Positions 25,157-32,246 of a DNA stretch of 64,000 bases are shown here, piece after piece. The stretch comes from CAMDPA01 sp965223035 (GTDB lineage Bacteria; Pseudomonadota; Alphaproteobacteria; Rhizobiales; Hyphomicrobiaceae). Every line of letters begins with the position of its first letter. Positions within the stretch are counted from its first letter, which is position 1. Both the position numbers and the translations under genes were made by a program. The notes below the pieces were generated by a model, which worked only from the letters and a program-made list of their open reading frames with translations, did not search any database and was not told where the DNA came from. The stretch is taken from the NCBI GenBank assembly GCA_965223035.1, contig OZ244980.1, forward strand, positions 806,001 through 870,000, read 5' to 3'.

Positions 25157-26044
25157 TCAATCGTTGAGGCGCACCTCGAACGGCGAAATGCGGATGCTGG
25201 TGTCGGTTTCAGATGGCGCCCACGCAGCGCGACGCTCGTGGTGGACGAGCGCCGATACGCCCAACAGTCGCTGCTCAGGACGGTGTCTGAAGGTGACGTC
25301 CTTTAGCTCGAGGTGCAATTTGCCATCAATCCATACGCGCAGCGTACCATTCGGCGCTTCGGGTGCGTTGAGGATGACCTCCTGTTCGACGCGCAGCCAG
25401 CGCCCACCGGGGGTCAGCACAGAGGTCGGCTCAAGGCCGACTATGCGAGCACGATCATCCGCAGTTCGGTGCCACAGCGTCAAGGCACCGGTCTCTGTCC
25501 ATTTCGGTCGCATCGCGAAGGCGATTGTTGGCGCCGACCAGCTGTTGGCGACGGCGTCTGCCTGCCCGCCGATCAAGCCCGGCAGCACGCCGCCGGTTCC
25601 TGGTTTGAAATCGGCTGGCACCCAGACGTTGTAGGACAGGCAGGCGCTGCGCGCGCGCATGATCTGCTGATCCAGCCAGGTGAAGCCGATACCGCTGGCG
25701 CGTTGTAGCGGTCGTGTTGCGCCGGCCGGGTGTGGTCGCAGGTCGACCTCGAGTGCATATCCGGTCGGTGCGCCGGCGTCCTTGACGACCTTGGCATTGC
25801 CGGTCAGTCCCCAATCGCGACCGAGCAGGCGCCCCTGCAACTCGGCGGTGGACAGTGGACCTGCGGTCTCGTGCGCCAAGGTGAACAGCAGGCCGCCGGT
25901 ATAGCGTTCACGGCACAACGGGATCTCTTCTTCGACAAATGAATAACGCAGCGTGATGATGCCGGCGACAAGGAAAAACCCGACCACCGCTGCGTCCAGC
26001 AAGTATTTGTTCGGAATACTAAATTTTCGCACGCGCAAAAGCAT
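25157..26044 (-). CDS. Polysaccharide lyase family 14-like protein
   Basis: A 295-residue protein with one N-terminal membrane anchor (about 12-33, LLDAAVVGFFLVAGIITL) and a beta-jelly-roll domain. LSYNVWVPADF, GGVLPGLIGG and the late GTLRVWIDGKL strand are typical of PL14-type alginate/glucuronan lyase-like domains. Activity is not assured because catalytic residues of this family are not obvious by eye. ATG 26044 is preferred over the in-frame TTG at 26056. The 26045-26307 stretch upstream shows no gene. Confidence 0.7.
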   Translation of the reverse strand: MLLRVRKFSIPNKYLLDAAVVGFFLVAGIITLRYSFVEEEIPLCRERYTGGLLFTLAHETAGPLSTAELQGRLLGRDWGLTGNAKVVKDAGAPTGYALEVDLRPHPAGATRPLQRASGIGFTWLDQQIMRARSACLSYNVWVPADFKPGTGGVLPGLIGGQADAVANSWSAPTIAFAMRPKWTETGALTLWHRTADDRARIVGLEPTSVLTPGGRWLRVEQEVILNAPEAPNGTLRVWIDGKLHLELKDVTFRHRPEQRLLGVSALVHHERRAAWAPSETDTSIRISPFEVRLND

Positions 26045-26307
26045 GAACTCGCCCAATTCACCTGTGAGGGATCAACCGCTGCACCGCGCCGCCGGACGCT
26101 GCTGGCCGGAGCGAGCGGTCGACGCTGCATGACGAAAAGTGATCCGCTAAAACCTCGACAATCAATAGCTGCGCAGCGTACGGTCAATGCTTTGATTTTT
26201 TGTGAAAACAGTCGCCAAAGGCCGGGCGAGCGATGGTGGCGGGCACATGGCCCTTTCCAGCGGCGCAGGTGCGCGATAAGACGGGCGCGCAACCGCACCC
26301 GCTGAAG

Positions 26308-26393
26308 CTAGATCATCGCGCCTTAAAGTGTAGAGCAACTTTCTGCCTTTAATCGGGACCGTTCCGATTCCGATTAAAGGCAGGTTGCTCTAG
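26308..26393 (-). repeat. R1 repeat, single-hairpin copy 7
   Basis: 86 bp, inverted: CTAGATCATCGCGCCTTAAAGTG, then module A with arms AGAGCAACTTTCTGCCTTTAATCGG and CCGATTAAAGGCAGGTTGCTCT, ending TAG. It lies only 30 bases before the MaoC start, where it could affect transcription or translation. Confidence 0.92.
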
Positions 26394-26422
26394 CCAGGCG
26401 GGCGACATCCTGGAGGTCACGA

Positions 26423-26875
26423 TTGCATTTTGAAGATTTCGTCGAAGGCGAGACCCATGCGTTCGGCCACGTGGCCGTCGCATCGCAGGACATCATCGCA
26501 TTTGCGCGGGCGTTCGACCCACAACCTTTCCATCTGTCGGAGGAGGCTGCGAAGGAGACCAACATCGGCCGCCTGATCGCGTCGGGCTATCATACCTGCG
26601 CCATGCTGATGCGGATGGCGGTCGACGGTCCGTTGGGGGGGCCGGAGGCATTGGGCGCTCCGAGTGTGGAGGAGGCCCGTTTCCTCAAACCGGTGTTGCC
26701 AAACGACACACTCAGCGCACGCCTGACCGTGCGCACAAAGCGCGCCTTGAAGTCGAGACCGAAGGTCGGGGTCATGCACTGTCTGATGGAGCTGGTCAAT
26801 CAGCGCGACGAGATCGTCATGACCTGGGATATCAACATCATGCGTCGAATGCGCGGGCTGGAGCCGTCGGTGTGA
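26423..26875 (+). CDS. MaoC-like (R)-hydratase / hot-dog protein 1
   Basis: A 150-residue hot-dog-fold protein of the MaoC dehydratase family, which hydrates enoyl-CoA-type substrates. ARAFDPQPFHLSEEAA carries the Asp of the hydratase motif and ASGYHTCAMLMRM the His. The start is TTG at 26423: GGAGG lies six bases upstream and there is no in-frame ATG or GTG before it. The stop overlaps the start of the next MaoC gene, so the two are translated together and may form a heteromer. Confidence 0.88.
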   Translation: MHFEDFVEGETHAFGHVAVASQDIIAFARAFDPQPFHLSEEAAKETNIGRLIASGYHTCAMLMRMAVDGPLGGPEALGAPSVEEARFLKPVLPNDTLSARLTVRTKRALKSRPKVGVMHCLMELVNQRDEIVMTWDINIMRRMRGLEPSV

Positions 26876-27360
26876 GTCTTTATTTGGAGGACATTGCGCT
26901 CAACGTTGAGCGGGTGCTTGGCGACTATTGTTTCACCCGAGAGGCCGTGGTCGAATTCGCACGGCGATATGACCCGCAGGCGTTCCATCTCGATGAGGAC
27001 GCCGGTCGGCAATCGATCTACGGCGCGATGACGGCGAGCGGCTGGCACACCACGGCGGTGTGGCTGCGGCTGTTGGTGGATGAGCGCAATCGCGAGGGCG
27101 ATCTCATGCGGTTTCGTGGCGAGCGACCGGCCCGCTACGGCCCGTCGCCTGGCTTTGAGAAGCTGCGCTGGCTCAAACCCGTGTTCGTCGGTGACACGGT
27201 CCGCTTCACCACGCGGATCATCGAAAAGCGCGACTGGCGTTCGCGGCCCGATCTCGGCCTGGCCATCTTCCAAAACGAGGGGACCAACCAGCATGGCGAG
27301 CTGGTGTTCTCGTTGATCAGCAAGATGTTCGTGGAGCGACGCACGCCGCTTGAGATGTGA
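26872..27360 (+). CDS. MaoC-like (R)-hydratase / hot-dog protein 2
   Basis: A 162-residue MaoC paralogue: ARRYDPQAFHLDEDAG (Asp) and ASGWHTTAVWLRLL (His) match the first copy position for position. The GTG start at 26872 overlaps the upstream TGA in a GTGA junction, typical of coupled translation. Paired MaoC genes in catabolic regions often make heterodimeric hydratases; the acyl substrate is unknown. Confidence 0.9.
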   Translation: MSLYLEDIALNVERVLGDYCFTREAVVEFARRYDPQAFHLDEDAGRQSIYGAMTASGWHTTAVWLRLLVDERNREGDLMRFRGERPARYGPSPGFEKLRWLKPVFVGDTVRFTTRIIEKRDWRSRPDLGLAIFQNEGTNQHGELVFSLISKMFVERRTPLEM

Positions 27361-27480
27361 GCGCACGTGATCTCAAGCGTGCACGATCGGCGGACCGGGT
27401 CGGCACGGCTGATCCGCCCAAGACGGACATGATGTGGGCCGTTCCCAAGCGCGCATTCGCCCGCTCGGAGGATGCGGGCG

Positions 27481-28677
27481 TTAAGCCACCTGTTCCAACT
27501 CGCGCAGTGATTGGATCATCGACGATCGCAACAGATAGGTGCGGGCCTTGTCCGGGTCGGCGGCAGTGGCGCTCAGGTCCTGATAATAGGCCTGCCGTGC
27601 GGCCGGATCACGCGTGTTCATGATTTGCCGGTTGCGCAACGATTGCGCCTGAACGGTCTCCAAGGCCACCTTGCGCCGCTGTCGCTGGTAGCGTTGCAGC
27701 AGGTCGACGTCCGCTCCACGCCAAACCTGTGCGAGCTTCTCAGCCAGATTGATGGCATCGTGAATGCCGCCATTCATGCCCATGCCACCCAGTGGGTTAT
27801 TGAGATGCGCGGCATCGCCAGCCAGCGCCACTCGACCGACGACATAGGGGTCGGCGACGCGCTCGAATACCCGGTAGGCGGTTTTGTGGCTGATCTCGTA
27901 GCGCCCCGGATGGGGCACCACGGCCTGCAGCCGCCCTTCCACCGTATCGGAGGCCAACATGACGTCGTCGTCGATCGATGGATCGGTCGGCAACAGCACC
28001 CGCCACAGGGTCGGCGTTCGCAACAACACCAACCATTCATCCGGATCGGAGATGTAGGCGATGTCGGCGAGGTCCGGCATTCGTTGCTCAAAGGCGAACG
28101 GGGTGGACAGCGTCAGGTAAAGCTCGTGGTGGGTGATGCCTTCAAACGCGACGTCGAGCGATTTGCGCACCGCGCTGCGCGCACCGTCTGCGCCGATAAC
28201 GAAGCGCGCGGCCAGCTCCTCCCGCCGACCGTCGCCATGTTCGACCGTCAACACGGCCTGGTCCGCGGTTTGCTGCACGTCGATGGCGCGGGCCGCGTAG
28301 ACCATCTCAATCCGGGGATCCTGCTCCAGGCGCTCCCGCAGCAAGCGCGTCAGCTTCCATTGCTCGCACTGGAGGCGGTAGGGATGGCGCGTATCTTCCG
28401 ACAAAACCGCCAAGTCGAAGGTGGCGACGGCACCCTGCTTACGGTCTCTGAACTGCCAATGGGGGCAGATCAGCCCTTGCGCGATCAACGCCTCGGTGAC
28501 GTCGAACCGGTCGAGAAACTCCAGCGTCGGCGGGTGGAAGGTGGAGGCTCTAAGATCATCTGCAACGTCCTGTTGCGCCTCCATCAGCGTCACCGGCACA
28601 CCGTCGTTCACCAGATGCATGGCCGCCACCAGACCAACCGGTCCGGCACCGACAATGATCACCCTTTCAACTGTCAT
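27481..28677 (-). CDS. FAD-dependent aromatic monooxygenase (class A)
   Basis: A 398-residue flavoprotein hydroxylase of the PHBH/UbiH type. The dinucleotide motif GAGPVG is at about 9-14, the DG motif FVIGADGARSAVRKS near 160, and GDAAHLNNPLGGMGMNGGIHD near 280. It would hydroxylate an aromatic ring with NAD(P)H and oxygen. The third ATG (28677) is chosen because GAGG sits six bases before it. It is divergent from the isomerase-like gene at 28792; the short shared spacer probably holds both promoters. Confidence 0.92.
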   Translation of the reverse strand: MTVERVIIVGAGPVGLVAAMHLVNDGVPVTLMEAQQDVADDLRASTFHPPTLEFLDRFDVTEALIAQGLICPHWQFRDRKQGAVATFDLAVLSEDTRHPYRLQCEQWKLTRLLRERLEQDPRIEMVYAARAIDVQQTADQAVLTVEHGDGRREELAARFVIGADGARSAVRKSLDVAFEGITHHELYLTLSTPFAFEQRMPDLADIAYISDPDEWLVLLRTPTLWRVLLPTDPSIDDDVMLASDTVEGRLQAVVPHPGRYEISHKTAYRVFERVADPYVVGRVALAGDAAHLNNPLGGMGMNGGIHDAINLAEKLAQVWRGADVDLLQRYQRQRRKVALETVQAQSLRNRQIMNTRDPAARQAYYQDLSATAADPDKARTYLLRSSMIQSLRELEQVA

Positions 28678-28791
28678 CATCGACCTCATTCGCTATGGTC
28701 GATCAGCAATATCGGTTGCGGGTTTGCACGGTCAACATCGACTGGCTAAGATTCCGGCTGCCAGGGTGTTGGCTGGCCGAACGGAGACGCC

Positions 28792-29559
28792 ATGCCGCCG
28801 CGACACAAATCGGTCTACGGGTTCCGCGCCAAGCTGGGGCTGATCGTGCCGCCGACCAATACCGTCAACGAAGCGGAATGGTCGCGCGTGATGCCCGATG
28901 GCGTGAGCTTTCACACGGTCCGTATGCCGATCCACACCGACACGCAGTCGCCGGCGGGCCGGCGCGCGTTGATCGATGATATCGCCGTGCGCGTGCGGGA
29001 GCTGGCGCAGGCGCGGGTCGACGTCGTCGCCTACGCGTGTACCGCCGGCTCGATGGTGAGCCCGCCCGCGGCGTTGGGTGAGCAGGTCGAGGCGATCACC
29101 GGCGTGCCGCTGGTGACAACGGCCGCGGCAATTGTGGCGGCGCTCAGACGGCTGAACGCTGATCGGGTCGCGATCGCAACGCCCTATCACGAGGCGCTCA
29201 ATCAACACGAGGTTGCGTTTCTGGGTGCCAACGGGATTAAGACGCTGAACATCGCTGGCTTGGGGTTAGGGGCCAAGGGTCCGTCCGATTATCCATTGAT
29301 CGCTGAAACGCCGCTTGAACAGGTTGAGGTGCACGCCCGTGACAGCGTGGTGGCCGACGCCCAGGCGTTGTTGATCTGTTGTACGGATTTTCCGACCTTA
29401 CCGATCCACGAGCGGCTCGAGCGCGAGCTGGCGCTGCCCGTGGTGACGTCGAACCAAGCGACCTTGTGGGCCGCGTTGCGGCGGGCCGACATCGACGATG
29501 CGGTGCCGGGGCTGGGCCGCCTGTTGCACGAGAGGGAACATGTCTCACCCGATACCTAG
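28792..29559 (+). CDS. Maleate isomerase / Asp-Glu racemase family protein
   Basis: A 255-residue protein with two symmetric cysteine sites: Cys83 in YACTAGSM and Cys197 in ICCTDFPT, as in maleate cis-trans isomerase and arylmalonate decarboxylase. LGLIVPPTNTVNEAEW is the typical first strand-loop. It could isomerise maleate or maleamate-type ring-cleavage products. The MBL hydrolase gene that follows begins inside its 3' end (20-base overlap). Confidence 0.85.
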   Translation: MPPRHKSVYGFRAKLGLIVPPTNTVNEAEWSRVMPDGVSFHTVRMPIHTDTQSPAGRRALIDDIAVRVRELAQARVDVVAYACTAGSMVSPPAALGEQVEAITGVPLVTTAAAIVAALRRLNADRVAIATPYHEALNQHEVAFLGANGIKTLNIAGLGLGAKGPSDYPLIAETPLEQVEVHARDSVVADAQALLICCTDFPTLPIHERLERELALPVVTSNQATLWAALRRADIDDAVPGLGRLLHEREHVSPDT

Positions 29560-30433
29560 CTTGACCATCGGCGACGTCACGGTGCGGGCCGTCGTGGACT
29601 TGGACGGCTATCCGCTCGAACTCGGGTTCGTGTTTCCGGACGCCGATCCCGAACAGTTTGCACGCCACCGCAGCTGGCTCGAACCGACCTACATGCGCGG
29701 CGATCAGATTTTCCTCGTCATCCAGTCCTTTGTGTTGGAGGTCGACGGTCGCACCATCCTGATCGATTCGTGCGTGGGCGAGCACAAGCAACGCGACGCG
29801 CGACCGCTGTTCCATCAGCGCGCAGCGACCGGATACCTTGACCGCCTGGCGGCGCTCGGGTTGCAGCCGGAGCAAATCGATTGCGTGTTCTGCACGCATT
29901 TGCACGCGGATCACGTCGGCTGGAATACGCAGCTGCGCGATGGTCGATGGGTGCCGACGTTTCCGCGGGCGCGCTACCTGTTCGGCCGCCGCGAGCTGGC
30001 CCATTGGCAGGCACAGCCAAACCCAGCCGAGGTTGGCCACGGCGCGTTGGTCGATTCGGTTGTGCCGATCCTCGAAGCCGGGCTGGCGGATCTGGTCGAT
30101 GATGGCTATGAGATCGCCCATGGCTTGGCCCTGACACCGCTGCCGGGCCACACGCCCGGACAGCTGGGACTTGACGTCCAACGTGGCAATCGGCGGGCCA
30201 TGTTCATCGGCGATGCCATGCATCATCCGCTGCAAGTCGTCTGCCCGGATGTGTCGAGCGCTTTTTGCACCGACAAGGCGCATGCGGCCCGCACCCGGCG
30301 CGAGATCCTGGAAGCCGCCGCGCAGGATCGTCGGTTGCTGGTGCCATGCCATTTCCGCGGGCAGATCGGCTGCCGCATTGACCGAACGGCCGATGGCTAC
30401 ATGTTGGCGGCCGGCGACATAATGTCCGACTGA
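29540..30433 (+). CDS. MBL-fold metallo-hydrolase
   Basis: A 297-residue metallo-beta-lactamase-fold hydrolase. The dinuclear zinc motif is intact: H120-L-H122-A-D124-H125, followed by TPLPGHTPGQ and MFIGDAMHHPLQ and a late CHF. Members include lactonases and thioesterases. The ATG at 29540 follows GAGGGA and overlaps the isomerase-like gene. It may hydrolyse a lactone or ester made by the neighbouring oxygenase route. Confidence 0.9.
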   Translation: MSHPIPSLTIGDVTVRAVVDLDGYPLELGFVFPDADPEQFARHRSWLEPTYMRGDQIFLVIQSFVLEVDGRTILIDSCVGEHKQRDARPLFHQRAATGYLDRLAALGLQPEQIDCVFCTHLHADHVGWNTQLRDGRWVPTFPRARYLFGRRELAHWQAQPNPAEVGHGALVDSVVPILEAGLADLVDDGYEIAHGLALTPLPGHTPGQLGLDVQRGNRRAMFIGDAMHHPLQVVCPDVSSAFCTDKAHAARTRREILEAAAQDRRLLVPCHFRGQIGCRIDRTADGYMLAAGDIMSD

Positions 30434-30440
30434 TGCGGTC

Positions 30441-30544
30441 CAGACCTGCCGGCCCGCTGCCCCAGCCCTTCCAGCCAATGGCACGGTGGTGTGGGTGGCT
30501 GGCTGGGGAGCGGGATGGTTACAGCTAACCCTGAAATGATCTAA
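30441..30544. repeat. P2-type palindromic repeat
   Basis: GCCGGCCCGCTGCCCCAGCC pairs with GGCTGGCTGGGGAGCGGG around ATGGCACGG, followed by the tail TACAGCTAACCCTGAAATGATCTAA. Confidence 0.7.
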
Positions 30545-30578
30545 GAGTGCAGGTGCTGCGTGTGAGGAGAGCGACACC

Positions 30579-31442
30579 ATGGCCGACCCCGCCCTACGCA
30601 AGGCTTTGCAAAAGCGCGACATTGTCGTGGCGCCCGGCGTATTCGATCTGATTTCCGCGCTGATCGCCGACCGCATGGAGTTCAAGGCCCTCTACGTCAC
30701 GGGTTACGGCACGGTCGCCTCCGCGTTGGGCCTGCCCGATGCCGGAATCGCCACCTACACCGACATGATCGGGCGCATCGGCACCATTGCGCAACGCACT
30801 AAAACGCCGATCATTGCCGATGCCGACACCGGCTACGGTGGGCTTTTGAATGTGCGACATACGGTGCGCGGCTACGAGGCCGCCGGCGTAACAGCGATCC
30901 AGCTGGAGGATCAGGAGTTTCCCAAAAAATGCGGGCACACGCCAAATCGACGGGTGATTCCGCTTGACGAGATGGTGCAAAAGATCCGGGTCGCAGCTGA
31001 TTCGCGCTCATCGAAAGACTTTTTGATCATCGCGCGTACGGACAGTCGCACCGGGCTGGGCTTGGACGAGGCTTTGCGGCGTGCGGAAGCATTTGCCGAC
31101 GCAGGCGCCGACGTGTTGTTCGTGGAAGCGCCGGAAAGTGAAGCCGAGATGGGCGAGATCGCCAAGCGCTTCGACCTGCCGTTGCTGGCCAACATGGTCA
31201 ATGGCGGGCGTACCCCGATGCTGCCGGCCAAACGGCTGCAACAGCTCGGCTTCCGGCTGGCGATTTTTCCTGCGACGGGGTTTTTGGCGGCGGCGGCCGG
31301 TCTGCAAACCGCCTATCAAGAGCTGCTTGATACTGGGACATCGAGCACGAACACGCCGATGATGTCATTTGCCGAGTTCACCGAGCTGGTGGGCTTCCGC
31401 GACGTATGGGATTTCGAAAAGAAGTATGGGCTGGGCGAGTGA
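30579..31442 (+). CDS. Isocitrate lyase / PEP mutase family enzyme
   Basis: A 287-residue TIM-barrel C-C lyase-type enzyme. The metal site DADTGYGG is at 81-88 and the catalytic loop KKCGH at 116-120 holds Cys118, which distinguishes lyases (methylisocitrate, dimethylmalate, oxaloacetate type) from PEP mutases. RTDSRTGLGLDEALRR and NMVNGGRTP complete the pattern. AGGAGA precedes the ATG. In this context it could split an acid from the upstream catabolic genes; the exact substrate is unresolved. Confidence 0.9.
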   Translation: MADPALRKALQKRDIVVAPGVFDLISALIADRMEFKALYVTGYGTVASALGLPDAGIATYTDMIGRIGTIAQRTKTPIIADADTGYGGLLNVRHTVRGYEAAGVTAIQLEDQEFPKKCGHTPNRRVIPLDEMVQKIRVAADSRSSKDFLIIARTDSRTGLGLDEALRRAEAFADAGADVLFVEAPESEAEMGEIAKRFDLPLLANMVNGGRTPMLPAKRLQQLGFRLAIFPATGFLAAAAGLQTAYQELLDTGTSSTNTPMMSFAEFTELVGFRDVWDFEKKYGLGE

Positions 31443-31495
31443 AGCCTGGGGCGACGGGCTGGGCGCTGATCGGCCCAGCTCGGTCGGTTGTTCGC

Positions 31496-31795
31496 TTAAC
31501 GGCGACTGGCGCGGCGCCGGCCGGTGGAGCGGCGTTTGATGACGCGGTGCGATACCTCGCCGGCGGCGACGAGCGCATTGACGCAGCGACGGCTGAGCCG
31601 GGGTCCTTTGCTGGCCATGCAGCGGCGCAGTGAACGGCTGCCGACGTCGACGTGCGAGCAAAAGCGGAAATAATCATTCATGCAGGCCTGCTGCACGGCA
31701 GGGCTGACTGCGTGCGCCTGGCTGGCGACCGCGAACGGGCCGATGATGGCCGCGGCGGTAATTAATAGCCGAAGGGAACCGGTCAAATAAGTCAT
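31496..31795 (-). CDS. Small secreted Cys-rich protein
   Basis: 99 residues. A signal peptide (about 1-29, cleavage after SQAHA) is followed by a compact domain with four cysteines spaced C-x7-C-x13-C-x11-C (CMNDYFRFC, LRRCMASKGPRLSRRC) and a very basic tail. The pattern resembles the Cys-rich repeat of Golgi-apparatus-protein-1-like domains seen in small alphaproteobacterial exported proteins. Two disulfides are likely. The start has GGAG nine bases upstream. Function is unknown. Confidence 0.75.
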   Translation of the reverse strand: MTYLTGSLRLLITAAAIIGPFAVASQAHAVSPAVQQACMNDYFRFCSHVDVGSRSLRRCMASKGPRLSRRCVNALVAAGEVSHRVIKRRSTGRRRASRR

Positions 31796-32022
31796 TGTGG
31801 TGTTTCTCCATCCCACCGGGTTGAGGCAACGCGTGTGCCGATGTCTGAGGCCACAATGCCAAATCTGTTCCACGCGCCGACGCGCCTAGATCCTTAAATA
31901 ATACCGTTCAGATCGTTAACCAAACCTTACCAAATGGTAAACGGTTGCTCCGCCATGGGACACTGATGGGTTCGCGTGTCGTAGCGTTCCACGCCTCGGT
32001 TGCAGGTCTGAGCCCCCGTCTG

Positions 32023-32083
32023 CTAGAGCAACCTGCCTTTAATCGGAATCGGAACGATCCCGATTTAAGGCGCGATGATCTAG
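32023..32083 (+). repeat. R1 repeat, 61-bp chimeric copy 8
   Basis: Same architecture as copy 5: the module A left part is fused to the module B right end (CGATTTAAGGCGCGATGATCTAG). The gap from 31796 to 32246 has no gene. Confidence 0.92.
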
Positions 32084-32113
32084 AGCGCTGCGCTCTCAAT
32101 CATGTCCGGCCCG

Positions 32114-32226
32114 GGGCCTGTCCGCCTGTGGCGGGACGCCGTGCCGGCCCGCTCCCCGCCCGGCCACCCTCACCGTCGTGCCATCGGGTGGCCCAGTTGA
32201 GGAACGGGGTGGGGATCGGGATGGCG
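32114..32226. repeat. P2-type palindromic repeat
   Basis: GCCGTGCCGGCCCGCTCCCC, GTGCCATCGGGTGGCCCAG and GGGGTGGGGATCGGG are in P2 order, starting about 30 bases after R1 copy 8. Confidence 0.6.
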
Positions 32227-32246
32227 CCAGCTCACGCTGCAACCTG

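Noticed and set aside
27511..28749. 412-codon rightward frame
   Set aside because: It is the complement of the FAD monooxygenase; high GC keeps the antisense frame open.
29237..30685. 482-codon leftward frame
   Set aside because: Antisense to the isomerase-like and MBL genes, both with active-site motifs.
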